Origin: Oasisia sp. SBJ-2009
Lineage: Eukaryota > Annelida > Polychaeta > Sabellida > Siboglinidae
DNA length: 64,000 nt
Assembly: GCA_964017155.1 (NCBI GenBank)
Contig: OZ024857.1
Location: forward strand, 44,349,993-44,413,992
Reading direction: 5' to 3'
Shown here: positions 1 through 12,009 of the stretch, piece by piece
Numbering within the stretch: position 1 is the stretch's first letter
Layout: the number at the start of each line of letters is the position of its first letter
Notes under the pieces: model-generated
Seen by the model: only the letters and a program-made list of their open reading frames with translations
Database searches by the model: none
What the model was told of the DNA's origin: nothing
Position numbers and translations under genes: made by a program

Positions 1-149
1 GTGCTAATTTGTGAACATAGGGGGATGAGTGCGAATACCCTTGCTCAAAGTGCTTTACACTTTCAATAGACCTATTCAATCGAACACCATCTCGAATTCT
101 CTGGGAGCATTCCGCCATAGTGTAATTAATACGCGAAGGGTGGATGGCT

Positions 150-1990
150 AGCCACCAATCTTTAGGGAACGGGTTGCTGGTTTTGGTGGAAATGGTGATA
201 ATGGCGACGCTAAATCATGCAGAATAAAATGGATACGTTGTCAAAACATTTAAGATCAACAAATGATTTCCATACATATACAAATACAGTGAGAAATATT
301 TAAAATATTTTTTAAAAATAATTTTCAGTTTCATAATACAATAAATGCAATATAACTAAGAGCGCAGTGGCTCAGGGGTATAGCTTCGGACTCTCGACTA
401 CGAGAACCCGGGTTCGAATCCTGGCTGCGGTGTTAAAACCGTGGGCACGTTTTTTCACTCTACATTGCTCCAGTTCACTCAGCTGAATAAATTAGTACCT
501 GGCTATTGACAGTGGTTGATATGTGTACGAGCAGCCTTCGCGCATTAATTGTAGCATATGGCTGGATGCTTCCCAGAGAAGCCGAGATGGTATCTGAGTG
601 AACAGGTCTGTCAGGGAAGTAAAGTGTAAAGCGCTTTGAACGGTCCTGAGGAATGGATACTGCGCTATATAAGAACTTGCCTTTACCTTTTTTTAACTAA
701 AACAGAAGCAATATAGCTAAAACAAAAGCAATATAGCTAAAACAAATGTGTCATCTAGAAAGAAATATTTCAACATAATCGCTGTGATGTAATGAACAAC
801 CACGGTGAGACAGAGGGCTTATTAATTATAAGACCATAACACTAGAAAATAATCCAATGATGCTAAATTGTCTGATTAATATTAATTATCTAATATGTAA
901 CTGATAACCCTAATTTAATATGCATTAATATCAACTAGTACAATAGCTACTATTGTTATTTATGTACAGCTGCATGGCTAAATAAATACAGTAACCTCTT
1001 CAATCAACCATTTTCACACTCGCCTGGCAATGAGGACACACCTTGCATCTACACTAGTAGCTCCTGCGAGATACTAGTCTCAAAACAGCAGCAGATATTA
1101 GAACATGTATGGAGGACCGTGATGTTTGGCGTGTCATCGTTGCCCGAGGAGACTCGACCACATGATTTCATCCATGCTTCCCATTACATAACTTAGACGA
1201 ACTTAACATATATGGGTTCATTTGGGTTCTCCAATTAACAAGCTGCACTTTCAAGCGGGTTGTTTCATGTTTGCACAAAACCCACCGTAAGGTGGCCGGT
1301 TTAATTACAGATACCTGCTGTGAACAAAGGGTTCTTACATCTGAGGCAAACTTCATTTACCATGCAAAATAATTAATTAGCAAGTTGGTGCCCATAAGTC
1401 ATAAATAATTAATATTGTGGCGCGTGTATTGCCAAAACTAGTGTGTGATGTAACTTTTTCCACAAAAATGGTCTAAATCAATAAATAAAATAATATCAGA
1501 CATCATATTTATCTGAAGTAATTACTATGTATACGTGCGTTCGCCGAAAATATCGCTAATCGGACGTGCATGCACTTCTTCAGACTTCCATGTCTGCTCT
1601 GAGTATAAGGACGATTTCATGCTTAATGCCAGAGCAGCTCTGGGGACACATCCGCGTCTGCTCTGGCAATAAGGATTTTTCCGCGCTTTTTGCAGCTCTG
1701 GTTATGGTCAGGGCGTTTTGAAAAAAAATCTCCGTGAAGTAAATGTTAAAGGAACAACGAGGTATTTTGAAGTTCGCGAAGTTTGCTACGTTCTGGGGGA
1801 TTCATTCCTCGATCTTCATACCAATTAACATTATCTAGAGCAGGTTAAGGGTAACAGAACATATAACAACCGTACGATACTTCTAATTGAGCGTAATAAC
1901 ATAGCGTGACAGATAGTCTAATCTCTTTGACCGTCTTACGTGGCAGCAATATTGCCTCTTTCATTCCGTTGTTAATAGGCAGGTATAGAC
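150..1990 (+). repeat. Dispersed composite repeat, copy 1
   Basis: This stretch is homologous in the same orientation to about 25295-26640, and its two ends are again similar to 27310-27400 and 27550-27770. Shared landmarks include the nadir CATACATATACAAATACAG, the paired TTCTGCTCTGGCAATAAGG motif (1650s, also 26085 and 26290) and TACGTGGCAGCAATATTGCC. Relative to copy 2 it carries a SINE (360-693) and a ~240-bp extra block near 930-1175. I recognise no coding potential. Nature of the unit (mobile element or segmental duplication) is unknown. Confidence 0.7.
360..693 (+). mobile_element. tRNA-derived SINE with 7-bp target duplication
   Basis: The 5' part (361-430) has good RNA polymerase III promoter boxes: A box TGGCTCAGGGG and B box GGTTCGAATCC. 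The 3' part ends with AAGCGCTTTGAACG...GCGCTATATAAGAAC and a T-rich tail, a layout typical of metazoan SINEs whose tail mimics a partner LINE. Direct repeats TAACTAA flank it (353-359 and 694-700). The paralogous sequence at 25380-25410 lacks the insertion, so this is a filled/empty-site pair. The anticodon arm does not fold canonically, so it is not a functional tRNA. Confidence 0.85.
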
Positions 1991-2046
1991 CTGCCTATTT
2001 ACATAACTCACGTAAACATAATCCCTCTTTGAAGCGACATTGCAGA

Positions 2047-2660
2047 GAAATGTCTATTTGGTAATAGGTAAGTTTGTTTTGAATGGCTAAGGGGTGGGGG
2101 TGTCATATATCTATGGCATAGTATATTGACCCGTGGCTCATTATACATAGAAAACTGTAATACTTTGCCAATTTGGATAGTTACGGGCTTGTATATTTAT
2201 CACACAAACACCAGAGAGAAATGTCTTCTTGGTAATAGCAAAAAGTTTGTTTTGGGTGGCTGTAGGGGTGGTGGTGGGGGGTCATATTTCTATCGTATAG
2301 TATATTGACCCGTGGCTTGTTATACATAGAAAACTGTAACTTTGCCAATTTGGACAGTTACAGACTTGTAGTTTTATGATAAAAATACAAGCCCATAACC
2401 ATCCAATTTGACAAAGCTTTACAGTTTTCTATGTATAACAAGTCATGGGTTAATATACTATGCCATAGAAATGTAACCCCCTCACCCCGCTGTAAAACAT
2501 TTATTCGGTAATTATCAAGTGGATATTTACTGTGATGTTTGTATAAAATCAGACATCATCACATAACCATATAAACTGACAAACATTTTTATAACATTTA
2601 CTATTTTGAGCCATTGGTCAATATACTATACCATAGAAATGTGCCCCTCCCCACCTCGTT
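2047..2660. repeat. Direct plus inverted foldback repeat around a 35-bp core
   Basis: A ~100-bp unit containing CTATGGCATAGTATATTGACC occurs as a direct copy (2094-2196), again at 2276-2371, and then inverted at 2385-2483, so the last two form an imperfect ~200-bp palindrome with a ~13-bp spacer. A further inverted core lies near 2612-2650. The core itself is quasi-palindromic, ending GGGGTCA / TGACCC. It looks like a decayed MITE or foldback element. No coding region. Confidence 0.75.
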
Positions 2661-2965
2661 TCATTTGCCTAAGATAGTTAGCAGAACGTGGACCAAGCAG
2701 AATGTTTTCTATGAAATTGGACACAAAATAAAATACTGGTGTTAGGGCAAGTGTCAACAAAATATGCCCACTGAGCAGTGCCAGTTTGAAAAAGAGATCT
2801 ATCACTGGAAGAAAGTATTATGACATAACAATAATAGTTTTAATGTATCAAAGTGCAATGTTACATAAATATAAACAAAACTCAAACAAAATATTACCTT
2901 CAATGTGATTTTAATTCTCAAATACATTAAAAAAATATCCACGAAGAAACAAGGGGTGGGTAATT

Positions 2966-3660
2966 GCAGGACAAAATCCCAACGGACAAAATCCCAGCGG
3001 ACAAAACCTCGACGGACAAAATCCCAACCGGACAAAATCCCAACGGATAAAATCCCAACCAATTTTAAATCGACTGTTGGACTAGACTTTCTCCCTTGTC
3101 CTAGACTACTCGACACTGAACTACTCACAGATGCAGTTAATGTAGGATCACCTTAATGTTACCTGTAATTGCTACAATCTAAATTCAAAGGAAACATCAA
3201 TAGGATTAAGATCAATAGAGTGGATGTGGCCACTAAAGATAATGCACAATGCACTAGGTGAGAAAATGTACTTCCAGGATGGCAGTGGTCTGAAGGGGAG
3301 TGTAAGGATGAGTTGCATTGTTGAGCACAAATGAAAACAGTTAATACTGTCTTGCAGGTGTTGGTTCAGAGCTATACAAATTCCACTTTGACACCAATTT
3401 GTTAGAATTAGTGTTTCAGTGAGAAGCAAAATAAACCAAAGCAGCATACTATTGTAGGGTGCATCAAGCAGCTCTGCGTGGTGATAGCATGTATGTATAC
3501 ATGAACCATGGGACCGAACCATGCATGCATGTATAAAGCAAGAAAGTCTGGACACCCAAACAAATCTAAAACCAGTGATTGGGATTTTGTCAGTTGGGAT
3601 TTTATCCAGTTGGGATTTTGTCCGTTGGGATTTTGTCCGTTGGGATTTTGTCCTCGCACC
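2966..3660 (+). mobile_element. Foldback-like TIR transposon, iterated 15-mer ends (copy 1)
   Basis: Both ends are arrays of GGACAAAATCCCAAC: six units at 2969-3060 and five inverted units at 3577-3653. The tips differ: GCAGGACAAAATCC on the left and, read inward, GGTGCGAGGACAAAATCC on the right. The 4-bp sequence AATT abuts both tips exactly (2962-2965 and 3661-3664) and is a candidate target duplication. The ~515-bp interior has no credible ORF and is shared with copy 2 (5344-6753, inverted). Long TIRs made of tandem minisatellite units recall Foldback/Galileo elements, but the superfamily is unproven. Confidence 0.8.
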
Positions 3661-3740
3661 AATTTTTCCATGGGGGGTCAATTTTCTATTATAGTATTTT
3701 GACCCCCGAATCACTTTGTTTACGCGGGTCAATATTCTAT
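3661..3740. repeat. Quasi-palindromic GGGTCA/TGACCC cores
   Basis: A near-perfect inverted repeat with ends GGGGTCA and TGACCCCC lies at about 3674-3706, followed by a half-core GGGTCAATATTCTAT. It matches the core of the foldback repeat at 2047-2660. Confidence 0.55.
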
Positions 3741-4115
3741 CTGACACCGGCAACAGACAAACCCTGGTTACATGGTCGTAGTCTGACCATTATTAATCAC
3801 GATGACTTGCATTCAGGATAGCTCTGAGTAGCGATGATATCGCCTTGTTTGTGTCCAGATGGGAAAAGATTTAACGGGTGTGCCTGTAGTAATAACGTAT
3901 GACCGCATTGCGTGTGTGCCCTGAAGTTATTTAGGGGTTATGTTTATGAGAACCCTACCTTGACAGATGTTACGTATCAGCAACATCGTTTAACTTGAAA
4001 CATATTTGTCTGAAACCAAAGAGGTATGATAAGAAACAGCGCTTTGTGTAAGCCTGGCGGGCTGTTAGTAATTGCGGGTGGTACTTGCCAAATGCTAGCA
4101 CAACAAAGGTAATAT
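3740..4115 (+). repeat. Dispersed repeat fragment (family of 26630-26900)
   Basis: Homologous to 26630-26900, sharing GAAACATATTT, GATGTTACGTATCAGCAACATCG and TAGCTCTGAG..AGCGATGA. A more diverged relative lies at 6915-7340, and a small piece near 27765-27860. No coding potential seen. Confidence 0.6.
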
Positions 4116-4124
4116 AGATGTCAC

Positions 4125-4896
4125 GGATCCAGGACATTTTGGTAAAGGACACATTGGTAATGGACATTTTGGTAACAGACATTTTGGTAACAGGACGTTT
4201 TGGTAACAGAACAGTTTGGCTACTATATATTTTGGTAACAAAACATTGTGGTAATAAGACATTTTGGTAAAACTACTAAAAATAATCCAGGCCAGTCTGC
4301 CATATCAAGAGGTAACCTGTTGATATATCAGTCAATTGAACCATTTATAAATTAGGATGGTTCAGACAGGGAACCTGTCTTCCCATCTGCAGTCAGGCAT
4401 GGTGTAAGGTAGTGTAGAAGGAACACGGCTTCCAAGTAGCAGTGGTGGTACATAGCTAGAGTGTTCAACCACTACAGCCAACCAGTGGCTAGCAGGACAC
4501 ATTTAAATCAAGACACACATAAAGTGACGTCATACATGTGAACGTGGAGTTATCAACAACAATCAGGAGAAAAGCAGAGTTCGTATACCAAGCAAACAGA
4601 GAATAATTGCATGATACGGTAACATTGCAAATGTCTTGCGAGCTAGCATTTCCCCGCTATGTACACCGACATGCTGCCATGATACATGTGTGACTGTGGA
4701 TGTAGTTGTTACTGAACACACAACCGTAGTTACATTCGTTTATCATTATTAACTGCAAAGTGTTTTATATAAAGAAATATGCCTTTAAAGAATATTTGTT
4801 GATTTTACCTAAAATGTCTTGGTTTTACCAAAATGTCATGTTACCAAAATATCCCATTACCAAAGTGTCCTTTACCAAATCGTCTGGATACCAAAC
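4125..4896 (+). mobile_element. TIR element with iterated GGACATTTTGGTAAC ends
   Basis: The left end (4125-4275) and the inverted right end (4799-4896) are imperfect arrays of a 15-bp unit GGACATTTTGGTAAC, aligned over about 65 bp from an ATCCAG tip inward. GTCAC occurs directly on both sides (4120-4124 and 4897-4901), a candidate target duplication. The ~500-bp interior has no recognisable ORF. The 15-bp unit length and the GGACA...AAC frame match the neighbouring GGACAAAATCCCAAC family, suggesting related architecture; common ancestry is inference. Confidence 0.7.
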
Positions 4897-4899
4897 GTC

Positions 4900-5060
4900 A
4901 CACCTTCTGGTTGAAATCATCGCAGTTCACGTGTTGCCTCTATTCTATGTATACTCGACACTCTGCGTTCAGTCTGTTTAAAATCATATGTAAAATATCT
5001 CAAGCGGTAATTACGATATATATCACACGTGCTATAAAACATAGTACTCTTTTTGTAACC
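4900..5060 (+). repeat. Dispersed repeat fragment
   Basis: Similar to 7240-7345 and 21930-22045: each has a GTGTTGCC..TATTCT.. block, a ..ACTCTGCGTTC-like block and TCAAGCGG.AATTACG. These are probably the downstream end of the family represented at 3740-4115. Sequence from 5060 to 5340 shows nothing I can name. Confidence 0.45.
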
Positions 5061-5825
5061 GCTGTACTATTTAGTTGGGGGTGGTAAACCCACTTACATT
5101 GTTTGAGTTATTATACAGTTAGACGGGGGTGTTTTAAAGTCACATCCATTACAAAGTCAGTTACTTAGATTTTTTCGCTAAGCACTAGTTTAAAGGGTGC
5201 TGCGTGTATAATAATAACTATTTTTTAAACTTGTAATAACGACTTGTCCAGCTGTTTATGCTTAGCAATGCTAGAGCGACATGGACACAGATTTGCATGA
5301 CAATACAAAAGTTTACTACTTTATCCTGCATATATATCTATATGGTGCGAGGACAAAATCCCAACGGACACAATTCCAACGGATAAAATCCCAACGGACA
5401 AAATCCCAACCGGACAAAATCCCAACGGACAAAATTCCAAACACTGGTTTATCTTGATTTATACATGCATGCATGGTTCGGTCCCATGGTTCATGTATAC
5501 ATACATACTATCACCATGTTTGATGCACCCTACACTATTATGCTGTTTTGGTTTATTTTGCTTTTTACTGAAACACAAATTCTAACAAAACTAACACCTG
5601 CAAGACAGTATTAACTCCTTCAGAATACTGCCATCCCGGAAGTACATTCTCTCACCTAATGCATTGTGCATTGTCTTTAGGGGCCACACACACCCTATTG
5701 ATCTTAATGCTATTGATGTTTCCTTTGAATTTAGATGGTAGCAATTACAGGTAACATTAAGGTGATCCTACATTAACTACATCTGTGAGTAGTTCGAAAA
5801 GTAGTTCAGTGTCGAGTAGTCTAGG

Positions 5826-6640
<815 letters not shown>

Positions 6641-6750
6641 GAAAAAGTCTAGTCCAACAGTCCATTTAAAATTGGTTGGGATTTTGTCCGTTGGGATTTT
6701 CTCCGGTTGGGATTTTGTCCGTTGGGATTTTGTCCGTTGGGATTTTGTCC

Positions 6751-6753
<3 letters not shown>

Positions 6754-6798
<45 letters not shown>
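6754..6798. repeat. (TA)n microsatellite
   Basis: Pure TA run directly abutting the end of the 15-mer TIR transposon, probably its insertion target. Confidence 0.95.
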
Positions 6799-6803
<5 letters not shown>

Positions 6804-6914
6804 TTACATTATTTGATTGTGTACAGCGCCTCTGAGCAACTATAACAATATGAAGAGAGAACTTTATAAATCTGGTAAGCAATACTGATCCTGTTTTGAA
6901 GTGATATTGCGTCC

Positions 6915-7345
6915 AACAGGACAACCCTCTGATGACCTGGTCCTAATCTGCTGAACAGTACAAGGCGTAGTCATGATGACTTGCATTCAGCATAACTTAA
7001 GGCACCGACGATATCTCGTTGTGTGGAGCCAGGTGAATACAATTGTAGAGAGTTTGTCGTAACCACACACCTACGATAATGGCTATCTACGGCCTTGTCG
7101 ATTGTGCCCCTGTCGCGATTATAATTAGTTGGCGACGATAATTATTGTCCCACGTCAACCCGGCTGTAGAATATGCCTCGAGGGATCTTACATGCACGGT
7201 GCTGGTTATCTCGTGACAGTTATTTTGGGGTTATATTTCTTAGAAGTGTTGCCTGTATTCTATCTGCACTCGATACTCTGTGTTCGGTTTGTAGTAAAAG
7301 TATGTAAGACATCTCGTATCAAGCGGCGATTACGGTATATTTTCC
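6915..7345 (+). repeat. Diverged dispersed repeat fragment
   Basis: Shares GACTTGCATTCAG, CGATATC..TTGTGTGG and the TCAAGCGGCGATTACGG block with 3740-5060, 21930-22045 and 26630-26900. No coding potential. Confidence 0.45.
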
Positions 7346-8169
7346 ATTTTGTTGTTATTTGAATCTATACCTCTGTTTTTGTAAACATAATTGCTGTTTT
7401 TGCCACTTGTTCTGTCCACCGGATTTGACTATTATTCCCCCAAGAAGCTTATTCTACACCAGATGTGTTGTCTACGCAGCTGCTGTGATGTGATGCTGCT
7501 TCAATGAATGCATATTTCTCAAACACTCATTCGCAACCGATTTGGCCCATTGTAGGCCGGGACATTATTTCATGGCTGAGTGATGTCTTATTATCTCTAT
7601 TCCGTAGCCATGCAGGCTTTGGAGGACCACTCATGATTTATATAATATAACGCTGTCGATACGATGTCGATCTGTCGTTGGGAGGGGCTGAGTGTCAAAC
7701 CAGCCCATTCCTGGGTGTTCTCTTCCCAACGCTTTGCAGGTGAATGCGAGAGGAGCGTGAAGAGCAAGCGCTGTAGACTACTGACTCTCTCCACTACGGT
7801 GTTTGACACCTAACACACACCTGTGTCACCTTCACTATATACTTCCCAATAATTATGTATTTTTGAACGCCTCGTGACGACTCGTTAGTACGCTCGGGCC
7901 TTACTGTTGATTTTAACCGTAGACAAATTGCAGCGTAACGTGATATATGTAACGTACGAATACGCTTAGGCATCTACTTAATGTATTCATGCATGCGTTT
8001 TCTCCGCACCAACAATTGTATCTGCGTGTTTCTGCGCGACCGTGTTATCATAATGTTCTCTTTAACATTGCTTCTATACAGTACTTTATATTATAATTAA
8101 TATTCTTACTACACTCACAGTCTGTTGATATGATACAAGAACACAGTGTGACTTACGAGCAAGATAAGA
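7345..8169. other. Unassigned non-coding sequence
   Basis: I see no gene, RNA or repeat boundary I can support here. A short ORF on the minus strand (7597-7809) has no recognisable domain. Confidence 0.5.
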
Positions 8170-8214
8170 AGGATATAATTACGTGAGAAGGTTAATTAAG
8201 TTCATTTGCTAAGT

Positions 8215-8335
8215 TATTTGTTTCTCGGAGAAGTCGAGATGGTGATCGGTTGTATAGGTCTGCCAATGAATAACAGGGAAGGAACCTTGACCAGTCCTAA
8301 GAACGTTTTATATTGTGCTATATAAAACTCCATTA
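8215..8335 (+). mobile_element. Degenerate SINE 3' part
   Basis: Contains CTCGGAGAAGTCGAGATGGT, AGGTCTGCCA..AACAGGGAAGG and GTGCTATATAAAACTCC, which align to the 3' half of the SINE at 360-693. The tRNA-like head is missing. Confidence 0.6.
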
Positions 8336-9097
8336 CGTTGTTTTATTATGCTATCGTCTGTTTAATTAATAATAATCCAGTGCTTCTCCGGATTGTATTC
8401 ACCAGACATGATATTGTCAGAAATAAAACAATGCTCGCTGTAATGTTGTCTATAGGTGTGTAAATAGTGTGGTTGTATGAGTGGAGCCAAGAATGAGTAG
8501 AGAAACCATATTCCACTGGATTGATATGATCAAACGTAGTTATTTCAGTGTAGACCTGTCTTTCAAACACGGCAGTCATCGTAACAAAGGGAATCCCCGC
8601 ATTATGTACACCTTGTATTACTCGCATAGTAAGTAGATATGCATGTATTGCCAACTGTTCGTTGAAGATCTTTCGTTGGATCGGTGCAGTTTTGTGACCA
8701 TTCTACATTTGCCTACCGACAAGTGTACGGCGTGAGTACGAAACAAACATGTGTATTACTGCATAGACGACTACAATGTGACAACATTTTCCAATCATTT
8801 GCAAACACTGCGATTACTCACAAAGGTTACAATGAGTTGTTTGGTTGACCAGGTACGCTTCAAACGTTTGTGCTTGTCCGACAGTTTCTTGTCAGCGTTG
8901 TTAGGCTGCTTTTATGATTTCGTTAGATTATTTCGTTATATCCTTTGTTAGTAAATCCGTTCTAGATCACGCTTTCTGCTTAACAGCCAAGTACCATTTT
9001 TTTATAAATGAAAACAGCGTTCCTTGGTCCGGATCGGGTTCGTGGTAGATAAAATATTGAGGACGCTGAAATTGTCTGTTGGATATATTATTATATA

Positions 9098-9234
<137 letters not shown>

Positions 9235-10215
9235 CCTTTCTGCCAATTTGATAAGAGAGCATAATAATAGAAGCCAATTGCGTTCGTGAACATGGCAAAA
9301 CTATTTTTTCAGGCAATCGGTCGAATATCCCATGGTAAGCCACTTGCATGCCTTTGGGGTACGCATACCCCAGTTTAGTTACCGTTAATTTTTTTCAGAA
9401 TTGAACGGATTGTCCATGAAGGCCTACGATTTTATCGTCTGGTCGCTGTGTTATCGCTGTACTAGCTCAAACTGCCGAGCACTGAGCTGCCGACAGCGGG
9501 CGTCTGTCCCTGTGCACAATAGACTCATTCATCCACCGTGAGCGACGGAATACATAATTGGAGGTTTCGTGTTTACAAGCCCCATAACGATTCTACGCTT
9601 GGAATCAATTAAAGATAAAGGGGCGTTGCAACTACTAAAGGTTTTGACATTACACTGCAATTCGGCGACTTGTATGACGTCCTTTTAGCTGTGTGGCATA
9701 TAAGCCTCACACATAAATATTCACGGACTTTATTTCTACTCAGCTCCACTCAGTTCAGTTAGCATTATGCAGAAGATGCCATATCAGATTGATAAACTGA
9801 TTCATTCTTTATACTTCATTATTCCTCACACCCGCGCAACACCACCCCCTACTTGCGGCCAACCAAGATCGACAATACTCTCGTCACCTACGAACGTGGC
9901 TACTATAGAATAATGAGCTGAAATAAGAAGAAATATATTCTTATTTCGTAGCTGGCCACTTATCATTCATGTTCTTCTCAATGGCGTGATTCCATTGTTA
10001 TGTATGATTACGTCGATCCACAATAACAATGAATTCCCTCTATTAAAAAGATAAGTATTCATTTGAGGGTTACAGCGGTTAAATATATAAATATTTTTGA
10101 AAGGTTCTTAATTTATAATATGCTATACTGTTTTGCAAACAAAACATATCTATACATATTTTCATGTATTAGCCTAAGTATATACACAAAACACGCATTT
10201 CTTTATTAAACCCGG

Positions 10216-11677
10216 CACGGGCGTCGATCGGTGGGGGACGGGGGGGGGACGCGTTCCCCACTTTTCAGGGTGGGGGGGACAGCATAGGAATTGTCCCCCC
10301 CACTTTTCAGTTCAGAAAAATTGCGAGGCATATAGCCTGACTCAACACTCCTCTCTCTTAAAAGCCGCTACATAGGACTAGCTAGACAATACACTCGCGA
10401 TATGAAGTTCAGCAAAGTTATTTATCGCAAATTAACACGAGGCAAACAAGTTTTGAGGCATGCATAGTTATTTAAACAAACGTAATATTTTAATATATTG
10501 AACGAATGTTTAGACAACTCTTTAGAGTAGTAATCACAGGAGAGTTATCGAACAGCCCGTGGCATTTGTACCAAAAAGGCTTTGTTATTTCGCTGCACAT
10601 TGATGATTTTAAATTTGTCGCGCAGAAAGGCCAATCGGAAAGTTTATAACTACCGAAAAAATGTAAGCCACTGCCGGGCTCTATCAACGTTGTGTTGATA
10701 TTATTAATAGGCTCTAGCCTTCAAGCACATTTTAAATGATGAAATTTGTGTTGCACTTTCACCCCTCGCCTGCTTGATGCTTATTGCCTACGGCAGAAGC
10801 GGCGGATTCCTGCACTTTGTATAACATATTCCCATTTGAGTAATGACAAATTTCTTTGCCAAAATGTTAGATTGGGAAGTTCTACACAGGCACAGCATGG
10901 GCGTCGATCAGTGGGGGACGAGGGGGAGGTGTCTCCCAACTTTTCAGCCTGAGGTGGTCAGCATAGGAAATGTCCTCATACTTTTTCAGTTCATAAAACA
11001 AATTTATAGCCTTTAATTATAGGCACATATAGCAAGACTGATCACTCCCCTCTCTTAAAAACCCTACATCGGTCTAGTAGTAAAATTAATAATGAGAACT
11101 AAACTTCCGACTACCTAGTGGAAAATCACTAGATAAATTGCTTGGTTAGCAGCAGCCCGCAACTTGATCTAAGTCCAGTAAATATTCATCATGCCGGGCT
11201 CTGTCATTTTGCACCCTTGTATTTATATATAGCCATCAAGCACATAATAGATTATTAATTTTTGTTTGCCCTGTCACCCATTGGATTGCAGCCTGGTTGC
11301 ACTGGTGGATAATTATATCGCCTACGGCGGAACTAGAGGATTTATCCACTTTGTGTAATTTGATCTCATTTTAGTGATGACAAATTTCTTTGCCAAAAGG
11401 TGGGATTGGGAAGTCCTACACAGGCACCCCTTTAAGCTCTGCATCTTGTCACCCTATGAATCAGGCAAGCAGTGTTGGGTCCAAAATCTACCCCCAAATG
11501 TTCAGTGATTGGGGTAGGCCATGGCCCCTCTTCAAATATATGTTGCCAACATAACTATTATTAATAGCATAACATAAAGGCTTTTTTTAGTTTAGAATTT
11601 GCACCAGACCAACAATGAATTATGTTTTATAAAAAAAAAATACTTATGTGTATTTCAGGTCATATATATTATACATG

Positions 11678-11730
<53 letters not shown>

Positions 11731-11736
11731 CATATG

Positions 11737-11779
<43 letters not shown>

Positions 11780-11803
11780 CATATTATAATATATATTATA
11801 TGA

Positions 11804-11845
<42 letters not shown>

Positions 11846-11915
11846 GCATACATATGTCTATATAAATTGGTCCCCCGTCCCCCCCCCCACTTTTAAAACC
11901 GGATCGACGCCCCTG
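10216..11915. mobile_element. Non-autonomous hAT-like element with 8-bp TSD
   Basis: The left TIR is CACGGGCGTCGATC and the right end, read inward, is CAGGGGCGTCGATC (13 of 14 identical). An exact 8-bp direct repeat AAACCCGG flanks the element (10208-10215 and 11916-11923). CA-starting TIRs with 8-bp duplications are hAT hallmarks. The inverted paralogue at 17605-17612 has a single CCGGGTTT with no insertion. There is no transposase ORF. Internally it is a head-to-tail composite: a second TIR-like start, CATGGGCGTCGATC, occurs at 10896, and the G-rich leader and downstream sequence recur. It also holds (TA)n tracts at 11680-11777 and 11806-11842. Confidence 0.9.
10896..11915. mobile_element. 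Inner ~1.0-kb unit of the composite hAT-like element
   Basis: Begins with CATGGGCGTCGATC and ends with the complementary TIR. Its body, with TTGGGAAGTCCTACACAGG and TCAGTGATTGGGGTAGG, is repeated in part at 13970-14510 (inverted) and 43090-43420. The 8 bases before it (AGGCACAG) do not match the right flank, so this unit did not insert separately. Confidence 0.65.
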
Positions 11916-12005
11916 AAACCCGGTAGTACCCTATAATATATGTTGCATGGCATATTTTTGAGAAGGCAATTGCTTCTTACAAAATGTAAAAAAAAACGTT
12001 AAATG
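11916..12005 (+). repeat. Continuation of the left arm beyond the hAT element
   Basis: After the second AAACCCGG, homology to the right arm resumes: AAGGCAATTGCTTCTTA here corresponds to the complement of 17545-17570. This supports the insertion reading for 10216-11915. Confidence 0.65.
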
Positions 12006-12009
12006 GTCA

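Noticed and set aside
361..432. Functional tRNA gene
   Set aside because: A and B boxes are good, but the anticodon arm lacks a proper 7-base loop with T33, and the sequence continues into a SINE body.
2969..3060. CRISPR-like array of 15-mers
   Set aside because: No spacers: units abut directly, form inverted pairs at element ends, and the genome is eukaryotic.
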